A DNA stretch of 64,000 bases, taken from Polynucleobacter duraquae. Lineage in GTDB: Bacteria; Pseudomonadota; Gammaproteobacteria; Burkholderiales; Burkholderiaceae. The notes below the pieces were generated by a model. The model did not search any database. It had not been told where the DNA came from and saw only the letters and a program-made list of their open reading frames with translations. Each line of letters opens with the position of its first letter. Within the stretch, counting starts at the first letter, position 1. A program made the position numbers and the translations under genes. Of this stretch, positions 49,400-60,253 are shown one piece after another. Location: positions 1,116,001 to 1,180,000 of the forward strand of contig NZ_CP007501.1 of NCBI RefSeq assembly GCF_000973625.1, written 5' to 3'.

Positions 49400-49825
49400 T
49401 TAACGATTGAAAACGTTCATGCCAGCGAAGAAGAATGCAACTTCGACAGCAGCAGTTTCAGGAGCATCAGAGCCATGAACCGCGTTTGCATCAATGCTGT
49501 CAGCAAAGTCAGCACGGATAGTGCCTTTGTCCGCCTTCTTAGGATCGGTAGCGCCCATCAAGTCACGGTTCTTAGCAATCGCGCCTTCGCCTTCCAATAC
49601 CTGAATCATTACAGGACCGGAAATCATGAAGCTCACCAAATCTTTAAAGAAAGGGCGTGCTGCATGAACAGCGTAGAACTGCTCAGCTTCAGCTTGTGAC
49701 AAATGCGCCATTCTGGACGCAACAATCTTCAAACCAGCTGACTCGAAACGGTCATAGATCTTGCCGATCACGTTTTTTGCTACTGCGTCAGGTTTGATAA
49801 TAGAAAGGGTGCGTTCGATAGCCAT
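49400..49825 (-). CDS. ndk: Nucleoside diphosphate kinase
   Basis: Balances nucleoside triphosphates. The 141 residues include [18 protein letters not shown] at the start and the catalytic His in [12 protein letters not shown]. The ATG at 49825 (MAIERTL) is the normal start; the frame extends to 49861 without need. A TATAAT-like -10 lies on the minus strand at 49942-49937. rlmN is 46 bases downstream. Confidence 0.97.
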   Translation of the reverse strand: MAIERTLSIIKPDAVAKNVIGKIYDRFESAGLKIVASRMAHLSQAEAEQFYAVHAARPFFKDLVSFMISGPVMIQVLEGEGAIAKNRDLMGATDPKKADKGTIRADFADSIDANAVHGSDAPETAAVEVAFFFAGMNVFNR

Positions 49826-50119
49826 GTAAAACTCCAATAGTGATTTCAAAGATTTTGCCAAATTGGCACTGAATTAGGCTTAGAAAGAACTTCTTTCCCG
49901 CTCACTACAGCGCCCTAGGAATTCAGCGACCCCCAAATTATACATCGGCTGACCGTATTTACCCTGATCTGAGCGTGGCTAAGCCCTTGAATTTACAGGG
50001 CATAACCCTATGATTTGTAGTCTTTTTACAGGGGGGCTTGAAATTACCCTATTTTGTCTATACTTACTGTCAACAGTCCCTTGTGGGCTTATGTTTTTAC
50101 TTTGAAAAAAGGAGTCAAT
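49826..50119. other. Divergent control region between ndk and the Bax-inhibitor gene
   Basis: About 290 bases without a gene. It contains a -10-like TATAAT on the minus strand for ndk (49942-49937) and, on the plus strand, TTGAAA (50038) and TATACT (50059) at a suboptimal spacing of 15 for the other gene. No strong repeats or further reading frames. Confidence 0.45.
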
Positions 50120-50821
50120 ATGAGCGATCTAAACTCTTACGGCTTTGGGCAAACTGGCTCGATTAGCACCCCTCAAGTACGCAACCGCGTACTGCGCAAC
50201 ACTTACGCCCTTTTGGCGCTTTCGATGGTTCCTACTGTCATTGGCGCATGGCTCGGCGTTGCTTTTGGGCTTAACTTCATGGCGGGTAGTCCTTTTCTAG
50301 GCTTCATCGTCTTTATGGCAATCGCTTTTGGCTTCTTCTGGGCGATTGAGAAAAACAAAGACACTGGAGCAGGCGTTCTGTTGCTGCTGGGTTTCACCTT
50401 CTTTATGGGCATCATGATGTCCGGCTTAGTGGGTTACACCTTAAATAGCTACAGCAATGGCGCTACCTTGATCATGCTGGCCTTTGGTGGCACTGCGGCA
50501 ATTTTTGCTGTGATGGCAACCATTGCTACTGTGAGTAAGAGCGACTTCTCAGGCATGGGTAAATGGTTGATGGTAGGTGTACTGCTCTTGATCGTGGCTT
50601 CATTAGCCAACATCTGGTTGCAACTACCTGCTTTGATGCTCACTGTGATGGTTCTCGCAATTGCGATCTTCTCAGCTTTCATTTTGGTTGACGTACAGCG
50701 CATCATCAACGGTGGCGAGACAAACTACGTCATGGCTACTTTAGCTATCTACCTAGATGTCTATAACGTCTTCACCAACTTGCTCGCACTCTTGGGCATT
50801 ATGGGTGGCAATAAAGAGTAA
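50120..50821 (+). CDS. Bax inhibitor-1/YccA family membrane protein
   Basis: Inner-membrane protein of 233 residues with seven hydrophobic helices and the C-terminal signature ending in YLDVYNVFTNLLALLGIMGG. Family members include YccA, which modulates FtsH, and BsYetJ, a pH-dependent calcium channel. Since hflKC lie in this window too, a link with FtsH is possible but inferred. GGAG precedes the ATG at 50120; the frame extends to 50054 but has no ribosome site. It ends at a strong terminator. Confidence 0.92.
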   Translation: MSDLNSYGFGQTGSISTPQVRNRVLRNTYALLALSMVPTVIGAWLGVAFGLNFMAGSPFLGFIVFMAIAFGFFWAIEKNKDTGAGVLLLLGFTFFMGIMMSGLVGYTLNSYSNGATLIMLAFGGTAAIFAVMATIATVSKSDFSGMGKWLMVGVLLLIVASLANIWLQLPALMLTVMVLAIAIFSAFILVDVQRIINGGETNYVMATLAIYLDVYNVFTNLLALLGIMGGNKE

Positions 50822-50843
50822 GCATTAGTTAAGCTGCAATAGA

Positions 50844-50868
50844 AAAGGCACCTGTGGGTGCCTTTTTC
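50844..50868 (+). terminator. Rho-independent terminator after the Bax-inhibitor gene
   Basis: AAAGGCACC, a four-base loop, GGTGCCTTTTT; 22 bases after the stop codon. Confidence 0.9.
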
Positions 50869-50897
50869 TTTACCTAAACTCTTTACCCTAATTACTT

Positions 50898-51002
50898 ATG
50901 CTAAATTCACGCGCAATCAAAGACTGCTGGGGAAATAAATCAAGCCAAACAGCAGATATTAAGGCAGTCAAGAAAATGCTAAAAACGTTGGAGGAATCAT
51001 GA
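50898..51002 (+). pseudogene. C-terminal remnant of a HigB/RelE-type toxin
   Basis: A 34-codon frame ends in CWGNKSSQTADIKAVKKM and then KTLEES, which fits the usual C-terminus of phage Gp49-like/HigB killer proteins (CGGDKSxQ.DI..A). Its TGA overlaps the antitoxin ATG as ATGA, the coupling expected of an intact toxin-antitoxin pair. An in-frame TAA at 50889-50891 and the Bax-gene terminator upstream show that the toxin body is gone. Confidence 0.65.
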
Positions 51003-51313
51003 AAGCCGTTAAAGAGATAAAGAAAACCAAGATCGATGAACTGCCTAACTTTGATATGGCGCGCTATTTAAATAGTGATAAAGCCATAACGGAATACCTG
51101 AACCAGGTGCTTGAAGAAGGCGATGATGCATTATTAGCGGAGGCTCTTGGTGATATTGCTAGAGCCAAAGGTATGGCCCAAATTGCCCAAACCACAGGCA
51201 TTACCCGTGAGGCACTTTATAAGGCGCTAAGACCAAATGCTAAGCCCCGTTTTGATACCATTAACAAGGTTATTGGGGCTTTAGGCATCAAATTAGTTGC
51301 ACAAAGAATTTAA
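50999..51313 (+). CDS. HigA-type addiction-module antitoxin, orphan
   Basis: A 104-residue DNA-binding antitoxin of the type found with Gp49-like toxins: conserved FDMARYLNSDKAITEYLNQV near the start, LAEALGDIARAKGM and the helix-turn-helix MAQIAQTTGITREALYKAL with PRFDTINKVIGALGIKL. GGAGG precedes the ATG. Only a C-terminal scrap of the toxin gene is present upstream, so it is an orphan and may act as a repressor or as protection against related toxins. Confidence 0.88.
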   Translation: MKAVKEIKKTKIDELPNFDMARYLNSDKAITEYLNQVLEEGDDALLAEALGDIARAKGMAQIAQTTGITREALYKALRPNAKPRFDTINKVIGALGIKLVAQRI

Positions 51314-51363
51314 ATTTCTCTGGCCGCCCTTTTTCCTCAACCCCTCTTTCCGCCTCCATATCC

Positions 51364-52797
51364 TTAGTCACTAGCAAGATCAAAGACTGCAACAGATTCC
51401 ACATGGGAGGTATGGGGGAACATATTCACAATGCCTGCACTCTTGAGAATGTAGCCTGCTTGATGGCACAAAATATCTGTATCTCTAGCTAGGGTTTTGG
51501 GATTACAGGAGACATAGACAATACGTTGCGGCGGGAGATCGCTACCTTGCTCATGCAATAGGGCTAAGGCTTGGCATATTTCCATAGCACCTTCGCGCGG
51601 CGGATCCATTAACCAGCGCTCAGCTTTACCCCATGATGCAATTGTTTCGGCTGTCACTTCAAACAGGTTGCTTTGCATAAAGCCCACCTTGTCTGCGAGC
51701 AGATTGTGCTCCGCATTGGCTTTCGCTCTGGTTGTTAGGGTTTCTAAGCCTTCAATACCTAAGACGGCGTTTGCTCGTCTTGCCAGCGGCAAGGTGAAAT
51801 TGCCAATGCCGCAGAATAAGTCGAGCACTCGATCGCTTGCCTGTACATCTAAGAGGCGAATCGCCCTACTGACCAATGCACGATTCATCATGTGATTGAC
51901 TTGCGTGAAATCCGCCGGTTTGAAGGGCATCTCGATTTCAAATTCAGGCAGGCGGTAACAAAGCTTGCCCGTTGATGGATAGAACGGCGCAACGGTTTCG
52001 ATACCTTTGGGCTGCAACCAGACCCAGACCTGATGCTGATCAGCAAAGTCTTTGAGTAACTGTTCATCTGCTGGCGTTAAGGGCAGAAGATTTCTGAATA
52101 CCAAGGCGGTGACAGGCTTTGTTTTTTTAGGATCATCTGAATTAGGATTCTCAGGCTCGCCTACAGCGATTTCAATTTGGGGCATGCGATCCACAATGGA
52201 TAAACCATTGACCAACTGACGCATTGCTGGCAACAAATCGGAAACATGCTTTGGCAAAATCTCGCAAGCAGTCATATCAGCGACATAGCCACTCTTGCCT
52301 TCATGAAATCCAATCAGCACAGTACCTTTTTTAATGGAGCGATTGACAGCACTTAAGCGTGCGCGATGGCGATACTCCCAAGCGGGGCCACCCATCGGAC
52401 GAAGAATCTCTTCAGGAGCTACTTTGGCGATATGTTTTAAGTCATCTTCTAGTACGCGCTGCTTCATTGCTACCTGCGCTCGAATATCTAAGTGCTGCAT
52501 AGTGCAACCACCACACACTCCAAACGCTTTGCACTTGGGCTCAGCTCTAAATACCGCAGGCTTGAGAATGTCGAGAACTTTAGCTTTACTGAAGCGGGCT
52601 TTGTCACGCGTAATGACATAAGTCACTAGCTCAGTTGGCAAAGCGCCTTGAATAAAGATGACTTTGCCACTTTGACCTTGGGCGGCATCCTCTTCGTTGG
52701 GCGCCAAGCGTGCAATGCCTTGCGCATCTAGATCAAGAGAATCAACTCGTACTGGCTCAGTCACCACAATGTGGACTGGCTTTTCTCCTCTACGCAT
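51364..52797 (-). CDS. rlmD: 23S rRNA (uracil-1939-C5)-methyltransferase RlmD
   Basis: TrmA/RumA-type methyltransferase of 477 residues. It has an N-terminal TRAM domain (VRVDSLDLDAQGIARLAP), the 4Fe-4S cysteines in CKAFGVCGGC with a later Cys at DMTACEIL, SAM motif LDLFCGIGNFTLPLA and the catalytic Cys in RIVYVSCNPKTLARD. It overlaps the exonuclease gene by 8 bases. Confidence 0.95.
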   Translation of the reverse strand: MRRGEKPVHIVVTEPVRVDSLDLDAQGIARLAPNEEDAAQGQSGKVIFIQGALPTELVTYVITRDKARFSKAKVLDILKPAVFRAEPKCKAFGVCGGCTMQHLDIRAQVAMKQRVLEDDLKHIAKVAPEEILRPMGGPAWEYRHRARLSAVNRSIKKGTVLIGFHEGKSGYVADMTACEILPKHVSDLLPAMRQLVNGLSIVDRMPQIEIAVGEPENPNSDDPKKTKPVTALVFRNLLPLTPADEQLLKDFADQHQVWVWLQPKGIETVAPFYPSTGKLCYRLPEFEIEMPFKPADFTQVNHMMNRALVSRAIRLLDVQASDRVLDLFCGIGNFTLPLARRANAVLGIEGLETLTTRAKANAEHNLLADKVGFMQSNLFEVTAETIASWGKAERWLMDPPREGAMEICQALALLHEQGSDLPPQRIVYVSCNPKTLARDTDILCHQAGYILKSAGIVNMFPHTSHVESVAVFDLASD

Positions 52798-53611
52798 CCG
52801 GAGTGAAGCCTAAGAGATATTCTTGCCACTGCTCACCATGTGGCTCTTTAGACTCTTTTTCTAAATACGCTTTAACGAAAGTAATTTCTTCTTTGTATTC
52901 TTCTAATGAAAAACCACCACGCAGAAGTTGAAAGCGGCAATACATCAGATAGGTATTGACCACATCAGTTTCGCAATAACGACGGATCTCATCAATTCTG
53001 CCGTCTTGATAGGCAGGCCATACTTGGCTACCATCCATTCCCATCTTGCCTGGGAAACCACAGAGTTTTGCTAAGCCATCTAAAGGTGCATTAGCGCGAC
53101 CATTGAATTTCGCCAAGAGGTCCATCAGATCTAGATGGCGCATGTGATAACGACTAATGTAGTTGTTCCACTTAAATTCACGGCTATCGTTTTCTTGGCT
53201 CTCGCCCATCTCCCAATAGCGCGGTGCTTGCACATGGTTTGCTAATGCACGGTAGTGCAGCACGGGCAGATCAAAACCGCTACCGTTCCATGAGACCAAT
53301 TGAGGGGTATATTTTTCAACTAGCTCAAAGAAGGTCTGGATTAACACCTTCTCATCATCTTGCGCACTGCCTAGCGTGCCCACTTTAATTTGTGGAGAGC
53401 CATCTTTACTGGTTCTACGAATGACACAGGAGATAGCGCAGATCCGTTGCAAATACAGTGGGAGAAATTCGCTACCGGTTTTCTCGGCACGCTCTGCCAT
53501 GGCTTTACTTGCCACTTCACTGTCTGATAGCGTATCCGGATAGTCATTGAGACGACGCAGTCCTACTACATCGGGAATAGTTTCAATATCAAAGACGAGA
53601 ACGGTTGCCAT
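52790..53611 (-). CDS. Predicted 3'-5' exonuclease, PolB-like
   Basis: A 273-residue DEDD-superfamily nuclease. Exo I VFDIETIPD is at the N-terminus, Exo II is in SWNGSGFDLPVLHYRAL, and the C-terminal YCETDVVNTYLMYCRF carries the last acidic residue. This corresponds to the family of predicted PolB-exonuclease-like 2 proteins; the biological role is not established. It occupies the place after nlpD where rpoS usually stands, and is coupled to rlmD. Confidence 0.85.
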   Translation of the reverse strand: MATVLVFDIETIPDVVGLRRLNDYPDTLSDSEVASKAMAERAEKTGSEFLPLYLQRICAISCVIRRTSKDGSPQIKVGTLGSAQDDEKVLIQTFFELVEKYTPQLVSWNGSGFDLPVLHYRALANHVQAPRYWEMGESQENDSREFKWNNYISRYHMRHLDLMDLLAKFNGRANAPLDGLAKLCGFPGKMGMDGSQVWPAYQDGRIDEIRRYCETDVVNTYLMYCRFQLLRGGFSLEEYKEEITFVKAYLEKESKEPHGEQWQEYLLGFTPDA

Positions 53612-53642
53612 ACTCAGATTGCTAACAATGGATTGAAAGCAA

Positions 53643-54425
53643 TTACTGCAAGTATGGCGTTGGATTTACCGGCTTGCCATTCACGCGGAGTTCGAAGTGG
53701 AGCTTAACTGAAGTCGCATCGGTGTCACCCATCTCAGCAATCTTCTGCCCCTTCTTGACCGAATCACCTTCTTTTACAGCAAGCGTGCGGTTGTGGGCAT
53801 AGGCGGTGAGATAAGTATTGTCATGCTTGATGATGACCAGGTTGCCGTAGCCACGCAAACTATTACCGGCGTAAACCACCTTACCTTCAGAGGCTGCTGT
53901 TATAGGCTCACCCAACTTACCGGCAATATCAATGCCTTTGGTCTTTTCACTGAAATCATCCGTAACCTTACCTTTGGCTGGCCAAGATAAACGAATACCC
54001 GGCTCTGCAACGATTTCTTTAGGGGGCTCTTTGGCGGCATCTACTTTTGGTGCATCGGTTTTGGGAATATCGCCAGCTGTTTTAGGAATGGGCTTAACAG
54101 TCAATTTGCTGCTAGCTGGTGGCCTTACTAGAATGAGGTCATCAACTTCAATTAAGTTTGGGTTAGATAAATTATTCCACTGCGCTATGTCCCGCGGGGA
54201 TTGCCCATTATCTAAGGCAATTCGAGCCAAGGTATCACCCCGCTTGACGCGATAGTAGCCAGGAGGCGTAGCCTCACTAGTTGCATTGCTGCTACCACCA
54301 CTGCGGTCTACTACCGTGGCAGGTTTTGCTCTGGGCGTGGTTGAGCAGCCCACATTCAGCACTAAAGAAGCCATTGCGAGTAGCAATAGCAGGTATTTGG
54401 ATGACATATTCATAAGGATTTTCAT
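53643..54425 (-). CDS. nlpD: NlpD-type LysM/LytM-domain lipoprotein
   Basis: Envelope protein of 260 residues with a lipoprotein signal (lipobox VLNVGCS), one LysM domain ([20 protein letters not shown]), a Pro/Lys-rich linker and a LytM/M23 domain. The first zinc ligand is replaced ([12 protein letters not shown], no His before KGID) as in E. coli NlpD, so it is probably an amidase activator for cell separation and not a peptidase. Overlaps pcm by 4 bases. Confidence 0.92.
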   Translation of the reverse strand: MKILMNMSSKYLLLLLAMASLVLNVGCSTTPRAKPATVVDRSGGSSNATSEATPPGYYRVKRGDTLARIALDNGQSPRDIAQWNNLSNPNLIEVDDLILVRPPASSKLTVKPIPKTAGDIPKTDAPKVDAAKEPPKEIVAEPGIRLSWPAKGKVTDDFSEKTKGIDIAGKLGEPITAASEGKVVYAGNSLRGYGNLVIIKHDNTYLTAYAHNRTLAVKEGDSVKKGQKIAEMGDTDATSVKLHFELRVNGKPVNPTPYLQ

Positions 54426-55078
54426 ACTACCCCTGATTGTAAGGGGACAAAAAAGACCTCGTCTAGAACGGTTCTTTGATAGCGCTGGGAGCTCATCCGC
54501 TCCACCATAATCAATTGCTGCTCTTTCTCATTCTTGGCAACTGGGGCTACAAGACGTCCGCCAATAGCCAATTGCTCTAACAAGGCATCTGGAATACCCA
54601 AACCGGCTGCTGCCAGAATAATGGCATCAAAGGGAGCAGCCTGAGGCAAGCCTAGGATGCCGTCGCCGTAGATCAGGCGCAGATTTTTAATGCGAAAAGG
54701 ACGTAGCTTCTCTCTCGCCATATCGTGCAATGGACGAATACGTTCAATCGAATAGACCTCATCAGACAACAGGCTGAGAACAGCGGCTTGGTAACCACAG
54801 CCAGTACCGATTTCTAGTACTTTTCCCAAAGATTGTTTAGGTTTATGCAAAAGCTCAATCATGCGTGCCACTACTGATGGCTTGGAAATCGTTTGTGAGT
54901 GGCCGATTGGTAAAGCGGTATCTTCGTAAGCTTGGGGATGCATCCCGGCATCCATAAAAGCATGGCGCGGAACAGTGGCAATAGCCTCTAAGGTTTTGCC
55001 GTGCTTAATCCCAGCTGCGAGTACTTTGGCTGCTAAGGCTTGCCGATGGCCGGCATTACGCTCTGCCGCTGACTTCAA
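54422..55078 (-). CDS. pcm: Protein-L-isoaspartate O-methyltransferase
   Basis: Repairs isoaspartyl residues in aged proteins. The 218 residues contain the family start [38 protein letters not shown], the SAM motif [16 protein letters not shown] and a terminal VPLQSG. It lies in the surE-pcm-nlpD operon with 4-base overlaps on both sides. Confidence 0.95.
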   Translation of the reverse strand: MKSAAERNAGHRQALAAKVLAAGIKHGKTLEAIATVPRHAFMDAGMHPQAYEDTALPIGHSQTISKPSVVARMIELLHKPKQSLGKVLEIGTGCGYQAAVLSLLSDEVYSIERIRPLHDMAREKLRPFRIKNLRLIYGDGILGLPQAAPFDAIILAAAGLGIPDALLEQLAIGGRLVAPVAKNEKEQQLIMVERMSSQRYQRTVLDEVFFVPLQSGVV

Positions 55079-55869
55079 CCGCGTGTCCAGCCATTAGCGC
55101 GCATTGCAGCCAAACGGGCATGATGCGTTAGATCTAATTGCATGGGCGTGATTGAGATACACCCCTCATCAATGGCATGAAAATCGGTACCTTCAGAACT
55201 ATCTTTTGCATGTCCTGCCGCACCAATCCAATAAATATCATCGCCACGTGGACTCTTTTGTACTACCACTGGCTGTGAATGGTGGCGATTACCTAAACGC
55301 GTCACACGCCAGCGATTCAGATCAGCATAGGGACGATTCGGAATATTGACGTTCAGCAAAGTAGCAGCGCCATCGGTGTGAGTCAATTTGGATGCCAGCG
55401 TTTGTGCAACGATATCGTGCGCTGCTTTTGCGGCATCTTCAATCCGGTTCCAGCCTTTATCAATTTGTGAGAAGGCAATTCCGGGAACGCCAAACATCAC
55501 GCCTTCCACTGCAGCAGCCACAGTGCCTGAGTACAGAGTATCTTCACCCATATTCTCGCCTTGATTAATGCCAGAGACTACTAAGTCAGGTTTCTCATCT
55601 AAAAAACCCGTCATGGCGATGTGAACGCAATCGGTTGGAGTGCCATTAATAAATAGGAAACCATCACGTTCACCACCTGCTACCCGATGAATCGAGAGTG
55701 GTCGTGAGAGAGTTAAAGAGTTTGAGGCGCCACTATGATTTTGCTCTGGGGCAATGACTGTCACGCGACCTAATGGACGAATAGCGTTCACTAGTGCCAG
55801 AAGACCAGGCGCAAGATAGCCATCATCATTCGAAATCAGAATGTGCGGCTGTTTTGTGTTTTCACTCAT
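55075..55869 (-). CDS. surE: 5'/3'-nucleotidase SurE
   Basis: Metal-dependent nucleotidase and exopolyphosphatase of stationary phase, 264 residues. Motifs: [14 protein letters not shown] with the metal-binding [16 protein letters not shown], and [20 protein letters not shown]. Start at MSENTKQPH (55869); an ATG at 55878 is also in frame. It begins 25 bases after the end of the efflux gene. Confidence 0.95.
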   Translation of the reverse strand: MSENTKQPHILISNDDGYLAPGLLALVNAIRPLGRVTVIAPEQNHSGASNSLTLSRPLSIHRVAGGERDGFLFINGTPTDCVHIAMTGFLDEKPDLVVSGINQGENMGEDTLYSGTVAAAVEGVMFGVPGIAFSQIDKGWNRIEDAAKAAHDIVAQTLASKLTHTDGAATLLNVNIPNRPYADLNRWRVTRLGNRHHSQPVVVQKSPRGDDIYWIGAAGHAKDSSEGTDFHAIDEGCISITPMQLDLTHHARLAAMRANGWTRG

Positions 55870-55894
55870 GAATATCAATACCTTCTTAGCAGCC

Positions 55895-58800
55895 CTAAGC
55901 TTTTGCCATTTGGGTTAATGCGCGACCTCTAAACCATCCATATATTACTGGTAATACCAAGAGGGTCAAAATAGTCGTCGTCACCATGCCACCCACAATC
56001 ACCAGAGCTAAAGGACGCTGGGCCTCAGAGCCAATCGAGTGAGATAAAGCGGCCGGCAATAACCCTAATCCAGACAGTGCCGCTGTCATCAGTACCGGGC
56101 GAACTCGCAAAGAGGCGCCTTCCACCATCACATCCTTCATCTCGCCATGCTCGGTAGCGGCCGTTTTATTAATAAAGGAGATCAGAATCACCCCATCCTG
56201 AATCGCAATACCAAATAAGGATAGGAATCCAAAGAAGGCTGAAATGCTTAAGGTCTCGCCTGCCAGGTGCAATGCGATCACACCTCCAATAGCAGCAAAG
56301 GGAACGTTAATCATCACAATCACTGCGTCACGGAAATTACCAAAAGCACTCACCAGCAATAAGAAGATGCCCAGCAAGGCCAAAGGCACGATCAGCATCA
56401 ACTTCTTCTGCGCCTGCTTCATTTGATTAAATTGACCATCCCAGCTAATGGAATAGTTGGGTGGCAAGGTAATGTTTTTTTCTACTAAGAATTGCGCATC
56501 TTCTACAGCACTACCTAAGTCGCGGTTACGTACGCTGAACTTAATTGCAATGTAACGCTTACCTGCTTCACGATAGATGAAGAATGGGCCATCCGTTAGC
56601 TGAACCGTAGCAACCATTGATAAAGGAATCGACGCCCCATTGGGCGCATCAACTAGGAGGTGACCAATATCGGCAACGTCATTACGACTACCTTCATTTA
56701 AGCGAATTGCAATGCCAAACGTCTTTTCATCTTCAAGCAGGTTTGTCACTGCAGCGCCACCAATTGCATTGGCAACGACCGTCTGAATATCATTCACGTT
56801 AATGCCATAACGTGCAGCGCGCTCCCGATCAATCTGAATATTTAAAGTCGGCTGACCTAATTCCTTCAGAATGCCTTCATCCGCTACACCGCGTACTTTT
56901 TTGAGTTGATTAATCACCTCATGGGCTTTTTGATCTAAGACCTCCAAATCTGGTCCATAGATTTTGACGGAGTTCTCACCCTTCACTCCTGATAGCGCTT
57001 CATTCACATTGTCTTGAATGTATTGAGAGAAGCTATAAGTGATGCCAGGAATCTTATTGAGCTCTAGCTCTAAATGGGCAATTAAATCCTTTTTGCTAGA
57101 CCCGTTTGGCATTTTCTCTGGGCTCTTTAAATAGAGGCCATATTCTTGGTTAAATACGCCAGTAGAATCCGTACCATCATCAGGCCGACCAATTTGAGCA
57201 GCAACCTTTTCAATCTCCGGCTGCTTTAAGAAAGTCTCGCGCAGTTGATTGGCGATTTTGACGGAATAATCTAAGTCCACTGTATTTGGCAAAGTGACGC
57301 GTAGCCAAATATTGTTCTCTTCTAGAGTTGGCAAGAAGGCTGTACCTAGGCGAGTCACGCTTAATAAAGTCAGACCCAGAACAAATACCGCAACAGAGAC
57401 TACTGTTAATGGACGGTCCATCCATTTTCTCAAGAGCGGTTTATAGCCACTGAGAAGCTTGGTCATAAATCCTGGTGGCTTGTGTTGCAAGTTCTCGCCA
57501 AATACCAATGAGATCATGGCAGGCAAGAAGGTTAGACTCAGAATCATGGCGGCAATCAATGCAAAGCCCATGGTGAAAGCCATGGGCTTAAAGATGATGC
57601 CCTCTACTCCCCCCATAAAGAACAATGGTGAGTAGGCAACGATGATGATTCCTGTGGAATAGATCATGGCACGCTGTACTTCACTCGTCGCCAAGATGAT
57701 GCTTTGATTGAGTCTCTTGCCACCCTCTTCAAGGTGACGCATGACGTTCTCAGTCAGAATCACCGCCGAGTCGACGATGACACCGAAGTCAATCGCTCCT
57801 AATGAAATCAGATTGGCTGGCACGCTCCACAAATGCATCTGAATAAACGACACGCAGAGTGCTAATGGGATGACGGCTGCTACTACTGCTGCGGCACGTA
57901 AGTTACCCAAAAAGAAAAAGAGCACTGCTAGCACCAATGAGATACCAAAGAACAAGGTGTGCTTAACAGTACCGATCGTGATATCTAGCAAGACTTGGCG
58001 ATCATAGAACGGCACTACCTCAATTCCGGGTGGGAGTACTTGCTTGTTGATGTTCTCAACCGTATTGCGAACTCGGGCTAATACTTCGGTGGCATTTTCA
58101 CCGCGGCGCAAGTAGACGATACCTTCAACTGAGTCAGGGTTGTCATTGAACTGGAACATGCCCAAACGCGGAGCATTACCAATCTCCACTCTGGCAACAT
58201 CACCGATTCGAATTGGAACACCATCATGAATAGAAACAACCACCCGCTTAATATCATCAATATTTTTTAGGAGGCCTACACCGCGAACCACAAACTGCTG
58301 CTCGCCACTAGGCAAGAGTCCACCACCCGTATTGCTATTGGCATTGGTTAGGGCAGCAATCAACTCATTCACACTAACGCCTTTGGATTGAAGACTTTCT
58401 GGACTCACGATGACCTGGTATTGGCGAACCCTACCGCCGAATGAGGAGACATCAGCTACACCAGGAGTCTGCTTAAGCTCCTTGTAGATCTCGTAGTTCT
58501 GCAACGTCTTTAATTGTGTAGATGAGGCGTAATCGGACTTCACCTCGTAACGCATGATCTCGCCAGTGGCATCAGAGTCTGGACTAATGCTAGATGTAAC
58601 TCCAGGTGGAAAACTCACATTAGCTAAGCTAGAAATAAAAGTTTGGCGCGCTTTAAAAGGATCGGTTGTATCGTTGAACTTAAGCGTAACCACGGACAAG
58701 CCAAATAAAGAAACCGAACGGAAGGCTTGTAAACCAGGAATACCTGCCAAGGCATTTTCTACAGGGATAGTGACTTGCTGCTCTACTTCGGTAGTGCTTC

Positions 58801-58972
58801 TGCCTGGCCATTGAGAAATCGCCTGAATGGTTAGTGGCGCAACTCCTGGGTATGGCTGAATTGGTAATTTAGAAAGACTGAACATCCCCAAACCGAGGAG
58901 CACGACTGAGCCAACGATGACCAGCACGCGTTTCTCAAGTACGCCTCGAATAAAGGAGGTAAATGCGCTCAC
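55895..58972 (-). CDS. Heavy-metal efflux RND pump subunit, CzcA-like
   Basis: Inner-membrane proton-driven exporter of 1025 residues with two large periplasmic loops and 12 membrane helices in the usual RND layout. The fourth helix reads [20 protein letters not shown]: the Asp-Asp-Glu triad typical of CzcA-type pumps for divalent cations, which CusA lacks. I therefore favour Co/Zn/Cd over Cu/Ag, though the exact metal is not decided. The start abuts the membrane-fusion gene. No metal-responsive regulator gene lies next to the operon in this window. Confidence 0.9.
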   Translation of the reverse strand: MSAFTSFIRGVLEKRVLVIVGSVVLLGLGMFSLSKLPIQPYPGVAPLTIQAISQWPGRSTTEVEQQVTIPVENALAGIPGLQAFRSVSLFGLSVVTLKFNDTTDPFKARQTFISSLANVSFPPGVTSSISPDSDATGEIMRYEVKSDYASSTQLKTLQNYEIYKELKQTPGVADVSSFGGRVRQYQVIVSPESLQSKGVSVNELIAALTNANSNTGGGLLPSGEQQFVVRGVGLLKNIDDIKRVVVSIHDGVPIRIGDVARVEIGNAPRLGMFQFNDNPDSVEGIVYLRRGENATEVLARVRNTVENINKQVLPPGIEVVPFYDRQVLLDITIGTVKHTLFFGISLVLAVLFFFLGNLRAAAVVAAVIPLALCVSFIQMHLWSVPANLISLGAIDFGVIVDSAVILTENVMRHLEEGGKRLNQSIILATSEVQRAMIYSTGIIIVAYSPLFFMGGVEGIIFKPMAFTMGFALIAAMILSLTFLPAMISLVFGENLQHKPPGFMTKLLSGYKPLLRKWMDRPLTVVSVAVFVLGLTLLSVTRLGTAFLPTLEENNIWLRVTLPNTVDLDYSVKIANQLRETFLKQPEIEKVAAQIGRPDDGTDSTGVFNQEYGLYLKSPEKMPNGSSKKDLIAHLELELNKIPGITYSFSQYIQDNVNEALSGVKGENSVKIYGPDLEVLDQKAHEVINQLKKVRGVADEGILKELGQPTLNIQIDRERAARYGINVNDIQTVVANAIGGAAVTNLLEDEKTFGIAIRLNEGSRNDVADIGHLLVDAPNGASIPLSMVATVQLTDGPFFIYREAGKRYIAIKFSVRNRDLGSAVEDAQFLVEKNITLPPNYSISWDGQFNQMKQAQKKLMLIVPLALLGIFLLLVSAFGNFRDAVIVMINVPFAAIGGVIALHLAGETLSISAFFGFLSLFGIAIQDGVILISFINKTAATEHGEMKDVMVEGASLRVRPVLMTAALSGLGLLPAALSHSIGSEAQRPLALVIVGGMVTTTILTLLVLPVIYGWFRGRALTQMAKA

Positions 58973-60247
58973 TTAGTCTTCCTGCTTAGCAAATCGATCA
59001 TTTAATAAGACAGCGCCTTCAGCCAAGATACGCGCACCAGGCTCTACGCCTTCAGTAATCGCAAAGGTCTTACTGTTCAGATCATAGCCTTTAACAGGAA
59101 GACGGCGATAGACTTCATCTCCGACTTTCACAATCACATAACGCATTTCCCGAATCCGTACCACTGCTGTTTGCGGAACGACAATGGCGTCGGCCATACC
59201 GGTAGTCAGTTTTGCCGATGCATACATATCAGGACGCAGAAGATCATCGTGATTCTCAATCTCCGCACGCACCAATAAGGCACGGGTTTGTGGATCAATT
59301 GTGGGAGCAATGTAGTTTGCATAGGCGACAAATTCTTTATCAGGATATGCCTCAACGCGTAAAACGATTTTTTGTCCTGGTTTAATCAAGCGCAAGTCCT
59401 GCTCAAACACATTACCCAAGAACCAGAGCTGTTTTGGATCAGCCAAAGTAGCAATGACATCGCCAGAGTTCACGGTGGCACCTGGCTCAACGCTACGCTT
59501 GACCACAACCCCTTTTAAGGGGGAGCGCATCACTAAGTTAGTTTGAGTTTTACCAGTGACTTCAATTGCATTAATGTCGCCATCACCAGCACCGAGATTG
59601 CGCATCCGATTTGCGGCCGCTTGCTGGGTGATGCGAGCGTCACCCAGCAGGTCACTCATCGTCTTACTGGATTCCAACACTCTTGCAGTCTTAGAGGAGA
59701 GTAAATACTCTTGCTGGGCGGAAAGGAATTCAGGGCTATAGAGCTCAACTATTGGAGAGCCCACATTGACTTGTGCACCATCAAAAGCAAAGATACGCTC
59801 TACACGACCGGGTGCACGCGCAGATAACACCTTAGATTTTTCTGCATTAAAGGCTAGACGACCAGTCACTTTAATATCTACCGGCACCTGTACTTTTTCT
59901 GCAGTTTGGAAAACATACACTACTGGATTGAGTTTTACGCCAGCTAACTTCAGCTCGAGAATGCCACTCTTCTCTACTTTCAATGCTTTGTCAGAGACTT
60001 CGATTTTGACGTTGCGATTGACGGTAGTAATGCGACCCAAGACGATACCCATAGAAAGAATAGCGAATGCAACAGCAGCTAAACGAACGCGACTACGGTT
60101 TTGAGGGCTCAAGTTCCAATACAAGCCGGCAACACTAGCAAAAGCTAGCTGCAATCGATGACCCCCAAAGCGCAAGACCTTATCGGTGATGGGCTTTGCC
60201 TTGTCAGCCAACTGCTTTAGAAAAGAAAGAATTTGGTCTTTCAACAC
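58973..60247 (-). CDS. RND membrane-fusion (periplasmic adaptor) protein, CzcB-like
   Basis: Adaptor of the CzcCBA-type pump, 424 residues. It has an N-terminal membrane segment (LAAVAFAILSMGIVLGRI), the lipoyl halves (GRVERIFAFDGAQVNVGSPI and SPLKGVVVKRSVEPGATVNS), an alpha-hairpin and beta-barrel regions ending NDRFAKQED. About 50 extra residues stand before the membrane helix. Its stop is directly followed by the pump gene. Confidence 0.9.
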   Translation of the reverse strand: MLKDQILSFLKQLADKAKPITDKVLRFGGHRLQLAFASVAGLYWNLSPQNRSRVRLAAVAFAILSMGIVLGRITTVNRNVKIEVSDKALKVEKSGILELKLAGVKLNPVVYVFQTAEKVQVPVDIKVTGRLAFNAEKSKVLSARAPGRVERIFAFDGAQVNVGSPIVELYSPEFLSAQQEYLLSSKTARVLESSKTMSDLLGDARITQQAAANRMRNLGAGDGDINAIEVTGKTQTNLVMRSPLKGVVVKRSVEPGATVNSGDVIATLADPKQLWFLGNVFEQDLRLIKPGQKIVLRVEAYPDKEFVAYANYIAPTIDPQTRALLVRAEIENHDDLLRPDMYASAKLTTGMADAIVVPQTAVVRIREMRYVIVKVGDEVYRRLPVKGYDLNSKTFAITEGVEPGARILAEGAVLLNDRFAKQED

Positions 60248-60253
60248 TGCTCC

